Origin: [Flexibacter] sp. ATCC 35103
Lineage (GTDB): Bacteria > Bacteroidota > Bacteroidia > Flavobacteriales > Flavobacteriaceae
DNA: 64,000 bases
Assembly: GCF_001975985.1 (NCBI RefSeq)
Contig: NZ_MTQF01000001.1
Location: 167,462-231,461 of the forward strand
Direction of reading: 5' to 3'
The first letter of the stretch is position 1, and each line of letters begins with the position of its first letter. The position numbers and the translations under genes are program-made. A model generated the notes under the pieces. That model saw only the letters and a list, made by a program, of their open reading frames with translations. It was not told the DNA's origin and made no database searches. Shown piece after piece: positions 52,172-60,292 of this stretch.

Positions 52172-53185
52172 TTAAATTATTTTTCCAACAAGAACTGTTG
52201 CATCATCAGTACCTCTGATATTATCTTTATATAAAGATGAAGCGATTACACCCGGATTTTGCTTAATGATCGAAGTAAGATCATTTAAGTTCCATCTGGT
52301 GCGCAATCCGTCACTATGCATTACTATAACCTGATGTTTTTCATAAGGTACAACCGTACTGTTTAAGGTACGCGGAATGTTATGTCCTATAATCCCATTA
52401 TACGGAGTATAGGTTTTATTTTCTAAACCACGATAAATACGGGTATTGATATTGCCCACACCACAAATGTTCCAGCTCTCAGATTTATAATCTACTGTTG
52501 CAATTGTAGCCACCAATCCTCTGCTTTTTTTTACTTTATCATGAATTTCTCTAAGGATAGCAGTAGGTTCATGCTCTGTCGTTTGTTTAAATACTTTTAT
52601 AGCTTGTTGCACAGCTTCATGTGCATTTGCTCCATGACCTAAACCGTCTCCTACAAAAATGTAAAACCCTTTTTTTGAATATTTAATATAATATCCGTCA
52701 CCGCAAACGCGTTCTCCTGGATAGTTGACACTAACAGCAGAAAAATTGAATCCGCTTGGCATTAATGGGACATTAAAATCTATCTTATCACAAATTTTTA
52801 TATACTGTACCGTTCCCCAATTTCTCAGGGAATAGATTTGAAAATCGTTACTTAATCTTTTAATAGCACCTAATCCGTGTCCAAGTGTATTGGACGACGA
52901 ATAACCATCGTTCATAATTTTGTTTACATTATCAATGCCAACTCCTTTATCCAGGCAATAAATTTCAATCTGGTTATGTCCATCAGCGTGGTGTGCCCTG
53001 TATAAGAGTTCACCGCCTTGTGCATATTTAATTAAATTAGAAGTTAGTTCAGCAACTATTATATCTGTTTCTGCCGCTCTGTGAGGTGTAAAACCCAGTT
53101 GAAGCGCCAAATTATGTATTTCTCGTTTTATAAAAGCAATCAGACTCCGATCGTCGATTTTATAACTCGAAAATGTATTATCCAT
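52172..53185 (-). CDS. RsbT-like kinase fused to SpoIIE-type PP2C phosphatase (RsbX-like)
   Basis: 337 residues. The N-terminal third is an RsbT-like ATPase with N-box 'AELTSNLIKYA', 'DKGVGID' and 'GHGLGAIKRLS'. The C-terminal part is a PP2C/SpoIIE phosphatase ('GERVCGDGYYIKYSKKG', 'FVGDGLGHGANAHEAVQQAI', 'VIVMHSDGLRTRWN', 'GTDDATVLVG') with the Asp residues for metal. Phosphatases of this type reset phosphorylated STAS proteins. It overlaps the RsbT gene by 8 bp, so the two should be translated together. Confidence 0.9.
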   Translation of the reverse strand: MDNTFSSYKIDDRSLIAFIKREIHNLALQLGFTPHRAAETDIIVAELTSNLIKYAQGGELLYRAHHADGHNQIEIYCLDKGVGIDNVNKIMNDGYSSSNTLGHGLGAIKRLSNDFQIYSLRNWGTVQYIKICDKIDFNVPLMPSGFNFSAVSVNYPGERVCGDGYYIKYSKKGFYIFVGDGLGHGANAHEAVQQAIKVFKQTTEHEPTAILREIHDKVKKSRGLVATIATVDYKSESWNICGVGNINTRIYRGLENKTYTPYNGIIGHNIPRTLNSTVVPYEKHQVIVMHSDGLRTRWNLNDLTSIIKQNPGVIASSLYKDNIRGTDDATVLVGKII

Positions 53186-53594
53186 TTTTCCATTTTGTTA
53201 TGGTAACAGTTGTTCCGTTTCCCAGTTCTGTTTTAATATCAAACTCATTTACAAGTCTTTTTGTGCCCGGCAAGCCAAGACCCAAACTTTTTCCTGTACT
53301 ATATCCGTCTTTCATGGCTAATGCAATATCTGGTATTCCAGGGCCATTATCAATAAAAGTAACACGAACACCATTGTCGCGTCCGTTGCTGACAGATTCT
53401 ATAACGACTTTGCCGCCGCCTCCATATTTCAAAAGGTTACGGACAAGCTCACTTGTAGCAGTAATTAACTTGGTTTGATTTAAGATACTCATTCCAACTT
53501 TTACACCATAGTCACGCACGCGGTTACGCAATGGCACCACATCCTGTTCTTTTACGATAAGTATCTCTTCTTTATTATTCGCTGTCGTCGTCAT
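53178..53594 (-). CDS. rsbT: RsbT-like serine kinase (switch ATPase)
   Basis: 138 residues from the ATG at 53594 ('MTTTANNKEEILIVKEQDVV'); the frame runs upstream into the RsbS gene, but this start fits the family. N-box 'TSELVRNLLKYGGGG', 'DNGPGIPD' and 'GLGLPGTKRLV' are intact. RsbT phosphorylates RsbR and RsbS and then leaves the stressosome to activate a phosphatase or another output. It overlaps RsbS by 20 bp, as is usual for rsbS-rsbT. Confidence 0.9.
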   Translation of the reverse strand: MTTTANNKEEILIVKEQDVVPLRNRVRDYGVKVGMSILNQTKLITATSELVRNLLKYGGGGKVVIESVSNGRDNGVRVTFIDNGPGIPDIALAMKDGYSTGKSLGLGLPGTKRLVNEFDIKTELGNGTTVTITKWKNG

Positions 53595-53973
53595 AAGTCT
53601 GCTCCTGATTATCGCCATTGTACATTTTTGCGCGAAGCAGATCCATGCCTTTTTCAACATTCAGGGCACTTATAACACCATTTAAGGACAATCCAAGTTC
53701 TACAAGAGTAATAGCAACTGCAGGCTGCATTCCTACTACCACTGTTTGGGCATCCATAATTTTAGACATAACGGCAATATTCCCCAGGATACGCCCCATG
53801 AACGAATCTATTATAGAAACTGCAGATATATCAATTAATACACCTTTTGAACTGTATTTATTTATAGTATTTATTAAGTCTGATTCCAGGTTTTCTGCCA
53901 GTTGGTCATACAAATCTACTTGTATGGTAACCAGCAAAAAATCTCCCATCTTAAGTATAGGAATTCTTTCCAT
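53575..53973 (-). CDS. rsbS: RsbS-like STAS-domain protein
   Basis: 132 residues, one STAS domain. 'GVLIDISAVSIIDSFMGRIL' carries the Ser that RsbT phosphorylates in RsbS (DSFMGR). 'DAQTVVVGMQPAVAITLVEL' forms the second phospho-site region. The rest matches the stressosome scaffold. It lies 18 bp after the RsbR gene, and its end overlaps RsbT. Confidence 0.92.
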   Translation of the reverse strand: MERIPILKMGDFLLVTIQVDLYDQLAENLESDLINTINKYSSKGVLIDISAVSIIDSFMGRILGNIAVMSKIMDAQTVVVGMQPAVAITLVELGLSLNGVISALNVEKGMDLLRAKMYNGDNQEQTYDDDSE

Positions 53974-53991
53974 GTTCTAAGTCTTATTGAA

Positions 53992-54822
53992 TTATTTTCT
54001 TTTTACCACAGTAAGCTGTAGCATATCAAATGCTGTTTGAAGCGCACTTGCAAGTGATGCTTTTGTGATAATACCGGTAAGATCAATTCCTAAGTGCACA
54101 ACAGTCTGAGCAATTTCAGGACGAATACCACTAATAATACATTCTGCTCCCATTAATCGTGTAGCACTTACTGTTTTAATCAAATGCTGTGCGACTAAAG
54201 AATCTACAGCAGGTACTCCAGAAATATCAAGAATAGCAATAGAACTTCCTGTATCAACTATTTGCTGTAAAAGATTTTCCATTACAACCTGAGTTCTTGA
54301 ACTATCAAGGGTTCCTATAATTGGTAAAGCAACAACACCGTCCCAAACTCTGATAACCGGAGTCGAAATCTCACTAATTTCGTCAATTTGTCTTGAAATT
54401 ACATCTTCACGACCTTTCATGTAAGCTTCAAAAGTCATGATAGTCATGTTGTCTATAACAGCACCTAATTGTAAATTAGCATCATAAAGTTTTGCAGAAT
54501 CAGTTTCTAATTCTGAAAGTATTTGCGAAGCTGCTTCTTTAAACGAAATAAGATATTGAGCATTTTCTCTTGGCGAAAAACCTCTTTTTGCTCTTGAACT
54601 AGAAATTCCGATAATTAAATCATGTACTTTCTCGAATTGTTCTGATTCCTGATTGTAGTTGTTTGAGATACTTAAAGCATCTAGTAAAAGAGAGGTAAAT
54701 TCTTTTGACTCTTCTTCTTCTGTTAAACCGTCTGTGGATCCATTTTCAAGAAGAAGTTGAGACCATATGGTTAGTAATTTGTTTTCGTGCTCTTTTAAGC
54801 TGCTTAGGACATTATTTTGCAT
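53992..54822 (-). CDS. rsbR: RsbR-like stressosome protein
   Basis: 276 residues from ATG 54822 (an upstream TTG at 54852 would add ten residues). The N-terminal half is helical, non-heme globin-like or generic RsbR sensor ('LLTIWSQLLLENGSTDGLTE', 'FKEAASQILSELETDSAKLY'). The C-terminal STAS domain has 'SIAILDISGVPAVDSLVAQH' and 'GIRPEIAQTVVHLGIDLTGI'; the usual Thr-171 site is Ser and the Thr-205 site is Thr, so RsbT can still act. First gene of the operon. Ligand or stimulus unknown. Confidence 0.9.
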   Translation of the reverse strand: MQNNVLSSLKEHENKLLTIWSQLLLENGSTDGLTEEEESKEFTSLLLDALSISNNYNQESEQFEKVHDLIIGISSSRAKRGFSPRENAQYLISFKEAASQILSELETDSAKLYDANLQLGAVIDNMTIMTFEAYMKGREDVISRQIDEISEISTPVIRVWDGVVALPIIGTLDSSRTQVVMENLLQQIVDTGSSIAILDISGVPAVDSLVAQHLIKTVSATRLMGAECIISGIRPEIAQTVVHLGIDLTGIITKASLASALQTAFDMLQLTVVKRK

Positions 54823-55196
54823 TTGTTTTAAATTTGGATTTGTATGGAACAATATATATTATGTGTGGATTTATTAAATTTAAAAAAAACGCTTTACACC
54901 TATTCAATACTACTTTTGAGGTATTATTTTTCGATTTAAATTATAGCAATCTCAAAATAAACAACTTAGTTTTTTTAATCCTTATTTTAAAAATTAAGCA
55001 CTTAATGCTTCACTTTTAACAATTAGGTATTCAAAAAAAATATCTCAGATATTCTAAAATGCGTATCAAATGTATATTACACGATAATAATAATTTTATA
55101 AAATTATGACTTAATCTTACACTATTAACATGTTAGATTTAACCTAAAAATATTAAAATTAAAAAACCAAATCTACTAATAATTTTCTTGCTAAAA
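54823..55196. other. intergenic region upstream of the Rsb operon
   Basis: AT-rich, no gene, no matching -7 box on the minus strand. How the rsbR operon is transcribed is not apparent. Confidence 0.4.
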
Positions 55197-55237
55197 GTAA
55201 AAAAACCTGCGAATTAAAAAATTGCAGGTTTTTTTAT
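55197..55237 (-). terminator. terminator of the DUF892 gene
   Basis: AAAAACCTGC pairs with GCAGGTTTTT around an AT-rich loop with T-runs; 26 bp downstream of the DUF892 stop on the minus strand. Confidence 0.7.
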
Positions 55238-55263
55238 TATAAAGGCCAAATCCTAAATTGATT

Positions 55264-55899
55264 TTACTCTTCTGTAGCATCAAAATTAATCGTGTTATAA
55301 GCTGCTTCAGTAAGAGTTACGTCAGCTTCTTTTTCTTCGTTTAAAGTCTGAACTAACAATTCTACTGCTTCGTCTTCTCCTAAAGTTTTTGCAAAAGCGG
55401 CAAGAGTTCCATAAGTAGCAATTTCATAATGCTCAATTTTTTGAGATGCTGCAATAATTCCGGCATCACGTACTGCTCCAACTTCTGTTTCTTCCATTAT
55501 ACCTTCGCCTTCTTTGATAAGACCTTCCATAGCATCGCATTTTTTTGCTGCTGCTTTTTCTCCAATCGATGCAAAAACCTGTTCTAATCTTGTTACCTGA
55601 TTCTCTGTAACGGTAAGATGGTCGTTGATAGCATCAATTAAATTTTGAGAAGTTGCATTTTTTGCCATTTTAGGAAGCGCTTTTGTTAAAGCTTTCTCTG
55701 CCCAGTAAATATCTTTTAATGAATCTACGAATAAATCTCTTAATCCTTCTGCTGCAGATGATTTTGCTTTTACAACTCCTTTTGGTGTTGTAGTTTTTGA
55801 TGTACTTGCAGTTTTAGATGCTGTTGTAGTTTTTGATGCAGTCGTTTTAGATGCAGTTGTTGCTTTTTTAGCCGGTGTTTTTGTGTTTGAATCTTTCAT
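55264..55899 (-). CDS. DUF892 (YciF/YciE-like) ferritin-fold protein with Lys/Thr-rich tail
   Basis: 211 residues. The first 45 are low complexity, built from 'TTASKTTASKT'-type units rich in Lys, Thr, Ser and Ala, like a histone-H1-type tail. Residues about 50-210 form DUF892: 'LRDLFVDSLKDIYWAEKALT', 'TENQVTRLEQVFASIGEKAA', 'GIIAASQKIEHYEIATYGTL' and 'LVQTLNEEKEADVTLTEAAY' give a four-helix bundle with the metal Glu/His set. Such proteins are induced by osmotic and general stress. It is divergent from the DoxX gene across a gap that contains AATTATATAA. Confidence 0.88.
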   Translation of the reverse strand: MKDSNTKTPAKKATTASKTTASKTTTASKTASTSKTTTPKGVVKAKSSAAEGLRDLFVDSLKDIYWAEKALTKALPKMAKNATSQNLIDAINDHLTVTENQVTRLEQVFASIGEKAAAKKCDAMEGLIKEGEGIMEETEVGAVRDAGIIAASQKIEHYEIATYGTLAAFAKTLGEDEAVELLVQTLNEEKEADVTLTEAAYNTINFDATEE

Positions 55900-56183
55900 G
55901 ATATTATTTCTTTAAAAATTTATAAGTCAAATGTATAACTGATATTTCTGACAATCTTATAGAATTAAAGTTCAATCTTACATCATTTAAATCATTACAA
56001 ATCAAACACATAACAAGGCTTTAATTCTATAACAAACCACCATAATTATATAATTTTTAAACAGTGTGCTTCTTTTACATTTGAGTATAATATGAGTATC
56101 TACAAGTATTATCCATTTTTTGTTTTATTGCTTTGATTTAATACTACCTTCAAATAAAAATATTTTTAACACAACTCCTTATT

Positions 56184-56612
56184 ATGACAGATTATACAAC
56201 TACTAAAACACAAAACTTTTTCAGAATCCTTTTAGGGCTCTTTATGATAATGGCTGCAATTGGACATTTTACTTTTCAGCGACAAGATTTTCAGGCACAA
56301 GTACCTAACTGGGTTCCTCTTGATAAAGATCTTGTTGTTATACTGTCCGGTATCGTAGAGATCGCTCTGGGACTTGCAATGTTTTTTTTAACAAAACATA
56401 AAATACAAACAGGATTGGCATTGGCTCTTTTCTATGTTTTGGTTTTTCCGGGTAATATTGCCCAATATATGAATGGTACAGATGCCTTTGGTCTTGATAC
56501 AGATCAGGCCAGATTAATCAGACTTGTTTTTCAGCCTGTTTTGATTTTTGTTACCTTATGGTCTACCGGTGCACTTGATTATATTAAAAGAAAATTGGCT
56601 CATGAATTATAG
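56184..56612 (+). CDS. DoxX-family membrane protein
   Basis: 142 residues with four transmembrane helices ('FFRILLGLFMIMAAIGHFTF', 'LVVILSGIVEIALGLAMFFL', 'IQTGLALALFYVLVFPGNIA', 'LVFQPVLIFVTLWSTGA'). 'MAAIGHFTF' and 'GIVEIALGLAMFF' are the DoxX pattern. Role probably in redox homeostasis or osmotic stress; partners not known. An AATTATATAA motif lies about 130 bp upstream. Confidence 0.8.
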   Translation: MTDYTTTKTQNFFRILLGLFMIMAAIGHFTFQRQDFQAQVPNWVPLDKDLVVILSGIVEIALGLAMFFLTKHKIQTGLALALFYVLVFPGNIAQYMNGTDAFGLDTDQARLIRLVFQPVLIFVTLWSTGALDYIKRKLAHEL

Positions 56613-56636
56613 ACCTGATTCTTTGTTATAAAACAA

Positions 56637-56677
56637 GAAAGTCCGCATTTCGATTCAATTGAAATGCGGACTTTCTC
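56637..56677 (+). terminator. rho-independent terminator
   Basis: GAAAGTCCGCATTTC pairs with GAAATGCGGACTTTC around a 9-base loop, followed by a T-rich end; 24 bp after the DoxX gene. Confidence 0.85.
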
Positions 56678-56783
56678 TTTATAAAAATTCTTTGCCTGAC
56701 TATTTAAACAATATTTTTTTTAAAGGTTATAAGCCATAAAATACATTCTGATTATTAAAATTTCAATAACTTTGAATTCTAAT

Positions 56784-57347
56784 ATGCAGGCAAACCTTAG
56801 AGAACATATCGAAAAAATAATACCATTGACAGATGATGAATTTGCCTTTGTGTATTCTCACTTCACAACCAGGAAATTTAAAAAGCATCAATTTCTAATT
56901 CAGGAAGGTGATCCTGTAAAATATTCGTACTTTATAATTTCAGGGCTTTTAAAATTGGTTTACACAGATAATAAAGCTAAGGAACATATTGTTTCTTTTG
57001 CTTTAGAAGATTGGTGGGAAAGTGATTATTATGCCTTTTTTACCCAAACCGAAGCTACAATGTCATTAGAATGTATAGAAGATACTGAGGTTCTTTGCTG
57101 TACACTTGAAGATTATAAAAAACTTTGTGCTGGCCTTCAAAAAATGGAACGCTTTTTTCTGGATAAAGCTACTTTTGGTTTTCTAGGATCACAGCGCCGC
57201 ATTATATCCTGGCAAACATCAAACTCAAAAGAGCGTTACGAACAGCTTTTAAGACAATATCCGTCACTTATCCAGCGTGTTCCTAAAAGTCTTATCGCTT
57301 CATATCTAGGCGTATCCCGTGAAACGCTAAGCAGATTATCTTCCTGA
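56784..57347 (+). CDS. Crp/Fnr family transcriptional regulator
   Basis: 187 residues from ATG 56784; an upstream TTG at 56772 would extend it by four codons. 'KKHQFLIQEGDPVKYSYFII' and 'IVSFALEDWWESDYYAFF' form the sensor, 'SLIASYLGVSRETLSRLSS' the C-terminal helix-turn-helix. A -7 box TAACTTTG lies at 56767-56774; a start about 7 bases after it would leave almost no leader. It precedes the secreted RidA gene by 94 bp and could regulate it. Confidence 0.88.
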   Translation: MQANLREHIEKIIPLTDDEFAFVYSHFTTRKFKKHQFLIQEGDPVKYSYFIISGLLKLVYTDNKAKEHIVSFALEDWWESDYYAFFTQTEATMSLECIEDTEVLCCTLEDYKKLCAGLQKMERFFLDKATFGFLGSQRRIISWQTSNSKERYEQLLRQYPSLIQRVPKSLIASYLGVSRETLSRLSS

Positions 57348-57441
57348 TGTGACATACCTCACATTAAATTCGTGAGAAATGTCAAGACTCCATTCCAGCA
57401 GTTATTCTCAATTTTGCAGTATAAATTTTTAAACTGTAATC

Positions 57442-57912
57442 ATGAAAAAAACAGCAAAACTTTTAGCATTATTATTATTAATTACGATGCCGATATTGGC
57501 ACAATCTAAAAAAGTTAAACAAATGGAAAAAAGAGCCATTAATCCCTGGCAATGGCAGGACCAGCGCAGTTATGTACAAGCCGTTGAAGTAAAAAATCCT
57601 GAAGGAACACTTTATGTTTCAGGACAAACCGCTATTGATGCAAACGGAGTTTCAAGCAATGAAAATATCGAATCGCAGATTATACTTGCGCTAAAAAACC
57701 TGGAACAAGTAATCACAGAATCAGGTTATGAATGCAAAGGAATTGTGAGATTAAATATCTACACAACTAATACCAGCGAACTCTGGCCACATTTTAATAT
57801 TATCCAGGATTGGGTTGCCAAACACGGCATGAAACAAGCCACTACTTTACTTGAAGTCAAAAGCCTTTTTGAAACTTTAAAAGTAGAATTAGAAGCTACT
57901 GTTGTAAAATAA
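57442..57912 (+). CDS. exported RidA/YjgF-family protein
   Basis: 156 residues: signal peptide 'MKKTAKLLALLLLITMPILA' then 'Q', and a RidA trimer-type domain ('LYVSGQTAIDANGVSSNENI', 'QIILALKNLEQVITESGYEC', 'VRLNIYTTNTSELWPHFNII', 'QATTLLEVKSLFE'). Most RidA proteins deaminate reactive enamines in the cytoplasm; here an Arg at the usual carboxylate site was not confirmed, and export points to a different function. It is 94 bp downstream of the Crp/Fnr gene. Confidence 0.85.
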   Translation: MKKTAKLLALLLLITMPILAQSKKVKQMEKRAINPWQWQDQRSYVQAVEVKNPEGTLYVSGQTAIDANGVSSNENIESQIILALKNLEQVITESGYECKGIVRLNIYTTNTSELWPHFNIIQDWVAKHGMKQATTLLEVKSLFETLKVELEATVVK

Positions 57913-58361
57913 ACAGATCTCTTTTATTCGATTTTTTGATTGCTGGATTCTTACACTTTATTTTTTGACAGAGTTTTATTAATACTCATTTGTAATGATG
58001 TATTACAGGCATTTTATGCAGAATTTTTAATCTCTTCATCTCCCTAATTTTTTGTCTTTGCTCTTTCCTCTTTAAATCTAAAAGTCCAACAATCAAAAAA
58101 TTGAATATTTTTTTACCGTAGATTTTTCTTATAAATAATAGTGTATCAATTTGTTAGAACAAAAAATTCTAAAATCTTACAAATATTTTTAATTTTTTGC
58201 ATTATATTTCAAAACTAAAAAATCCATTATTACGTAATTACATGAAACGATAGTCTTGTAATAAGATAGATTCAATTCACTGTAACGTTTTTGGAAAAAT
58301 ATTGAATTTTATCTTATTCCTGATTATCGTTTATTTTTTATTAAATTAAAGAAAATTAAGT
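57913..58361. other. 449-bp intergenic region
   Basis: T- and A-rich with no recognisable gene or clear terminator. It holds pyrimidine-rich stretches such as CTTTGCTCTTTCCTCTTT (about 58053-58071). Confidence 0.4.
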
Positions 58362-58610
58362 GTGGACAAAATTAATGTACTAAGATTAAAAAAGACTTTG
58401 GCTTACCTTGAAAGCAAACAACGGGAATTAAAAAGACATAAAGATAGTGATACCCGAAGTATTGAATCAATGATAAAATATCTTAAAAAAGATATGCTGG
58501 AGCAATTTAAATTAACAGATTATGATGTTTATATAAAAGGCGAACTCAATAATACCGAAACCTTTATTCAAAGTGTAAAAAGCATTATCGACAGTAACTC
58601 TATTTCATAA
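58362..58610 (+). CDS. small coiled-coil hypothetical protein, 82 aa
   Basis: A GTG at 58362 is used as the start, as no in-frame ATG precedes the helical part. 'LRLKKTLAYLESKQRELKRH' and 'SIESMIKYLKKDMLEQFKLT' predict a helical hairpin or coiled coil. No family is recognised. It is convergent with the GH32-like gene (22-bp gap). Confidence 0.5.
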   Translation: MDKINVLRLKKTLAYLESKQRELKRHKDSDTRSIESMIKYLKKDMLEQFKLTDYDVYIKGELNNTETFIQSVKSIIDSNSIS

Positions 58611-58632
58611 ACTCACAATCTGTCCATAAACA

Positions 58633-60141
58633 CTACTGTGCTATTTTATTATATTCATCAAATGCCTTATTAGGATCTGCGGTTGCATATTCATTTTCAG
58701 GTTCCGGAATAACGTGAATTTTTGAATCACTCAGCGATACTATTGCAGAACAAACATATACGCCAATTTTACCTTCGCTGTATTTATAGTCCAACAACGT
58801 TAGTTTGACGATATCATTAATCGAAAGCTCATAATAATTTCCGTAACGAATAATTTTAAAATAGATTTCTTTGTTTTCTACTATTTCGAATTGATTGGTC
58901 TGTATGTTTTCGAATACAAAATTATTTTTGACATCTTTTTCATTAAAGCCCCAAGCCCTGAACTGCACAAAACCATTTACAAAATCAATTGAGATATAAT
59001 AAGCTGTTCCTTCGTCATCACATTCAATGACAAAACCTGTTTTTCCCATTCCTTCGACAGCCAATGTTCCTTCCCAGACAAAATTTTCTGAGGGTTTTTC
59101 GAAACAAAAAACTTCGTATCCGCTTCGACAGCCAATGCGCCATTTATTCTCATTTTCTATCTCAAAATTTGCTGACGGATTTCCTAAAATAGGAACCGGA
59201 ATTGGTAAATTTCTTTGGTGAATGGTTCTTTGATAAAGCGTTCGCCAATGGTGATACGTTTTTAATAATAGTCGGCCATTACTATCAACATCCAACTGTT
59301 TTGGCGGCGGAATCACCCGAAGCGTGTTGACATTTCCGCCAACAAAATAAAAATTATAGATCAGATAATAGTCGCCTTCTTTTACAATTCTCGCGGCATA
59401 ATTACCTTGCGGCATTAATACATTATTATGAAAGGCATGATATTCTCCTTTAAAATCAGGAGAAAACCAATATCGCACTTTTATATCTTCACGAATTGAG
59501 CCCAGTAAATAATGCATTCCTTTTATTTCTACCACGCACGGACATTCGATATCATCATATACATAAGCAACATGCAAAGGTTTTTGCAATACAAAACCTT
59601 TCTCCCCTCTTTTTGCAACACCAATACAACCTCTTCTATACGTTGGTCCTACAGCACTGCGGGCACAAATAAGTAAATAATCTTCTCCTTCGAATTCATA
59701 TTTATAAGGATCCCTGAAACTGAGCCATTCGCGCGGGTTGTTATCACGGCTTTCATAATATGGGGCATCACTTCGCAAAGGCAAACCGTATTGATTGTCT
59801 TTTGTCCAGTGAATTAAATCCGGAGAAACTGCCCGCCCTACTTTTTGCGTAATTCCTTTGTCCTGACGTTTCAAGCCCGTATAATACATTTCGTAACCTT
59901 CTCCTGCTGAGTTTTTACTCACATGCATTGTCCACAACATATCATCATCCCACTCGCCGGGATCGCCTACAAACAAAGCATTTTTTACCCTTTTCCAAGA
60001 AAGACCGTCTTTTGATACTGCATGTGCAATATAATCGTGATTGGGAATAATAAGATGAAATAAATGATGAACTCCGTTTTCATCGATAAATACATCTACG
60101 TCTCCTATTTCCCAATTGCTAAATCCTGAACCTGAATACAT
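58633..60141 (-). CDS. GH32/GH43-like glycoside hydrolase, cytoplasmic
   Basis: 502 residues without a signal peptide. The beta-propeller starts with 'EIGDVDVFIDENGVHHLFH' (nucleophile-type Asp region), then 'SFRDPYKYEF' (RDP motif) and 'DIECPCVVEI' (EC motif), all in the order of GH32-like fructosidases. The last third is a beta-sandwich ('NFVWEGTLAVEGMGKTGFVI'). The lack of a signal and the fused sucrose-phosphate synthase next to it on the same strand (151-bp gap) suggest that it acts on intracellular sucrose. The exact specificity is open. Confidence 0.82.
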   Translation of the reverse strand: MYSGSGFSNWEIGDVDVFIDENGVHHLFHLIIPNHDYIAHAVSKDGLSWKRVKNALFVGDPGEWDDDMLWTMHVSKNSAGEGYEMYYTGLKRQDKGITQKVGRAVSPDLIHWTKDNQYGLPLRSDAPYYESRDNNPREWLSFRDPYKYEFEGEDYLLICARSAVGPTYRRGCIGVAKRGEKGFVLQKPLHVAYVYDDIECPCVVEIKGMHYLLGSIREDIKVRYWFSPDFKGEYHAFHNNVLMPQGNYAARIVKEGDYYLIYNFYFVGGNVNTLRVIPPPKQLDVDSNGRLLLKTYHHWRTLYQRTIHQRNLPIPVPILGNPSANFEIENENKWRIGCRSGYEVFCFEKPSENFVWEGTLAVEGMGKTGFVIECDDEGTAYYISIDFVNGFVQFRAWGFNEKDVKNNFVFENIQTNQFEIVENKEIYFKIIRYGNYYELSINDIVKLTLLDYKYSEGKIGVYVCSAIVSLSDSKIHVIPEPENEYATADPNKAFDEYNKIAQ

Positions 60142-60171
60142 ACTAACCTATTTTATTATTTAACATATTGT

Positions 60172-60288
60172 GTCATTTTTGTCATCCTGAGCAAAGTCGA
60201 AGGATCGTAAACAAAATCGCCAATCTTTAATTTCCATATTTCAAGGAATTAAAATCCCTTGCTACAATATGAATCGTTCCTCCGGAAC
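60172..60288. repeat. dispersed intergenic repeat elements
   Basis: GTCATCCTGAGCAAAGTCGA (starting at 60181) resembles the 'GTCATTCCGA' repeat at 41235, and ATCGTTCCTCCGGAACTTA (60273-60291) matches the hairpin at 36237-36255. CAAGG/CCTTG at about 60243-60262 is a further short inverted repeat. Together they look like degraded copies of repeats common in Flavobacterium genomes. Confidence 0.5.
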
Positions 60289-60292
60289 TTAT

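Noticed and set aside
54705..55019. 104-codon plus-strand frame at the start of rsbR
   Set aside because: It overlaps rsbR coding sequence and continues into an AT-rich spacer; the translation is hydrophobic junk without a signal pattern.
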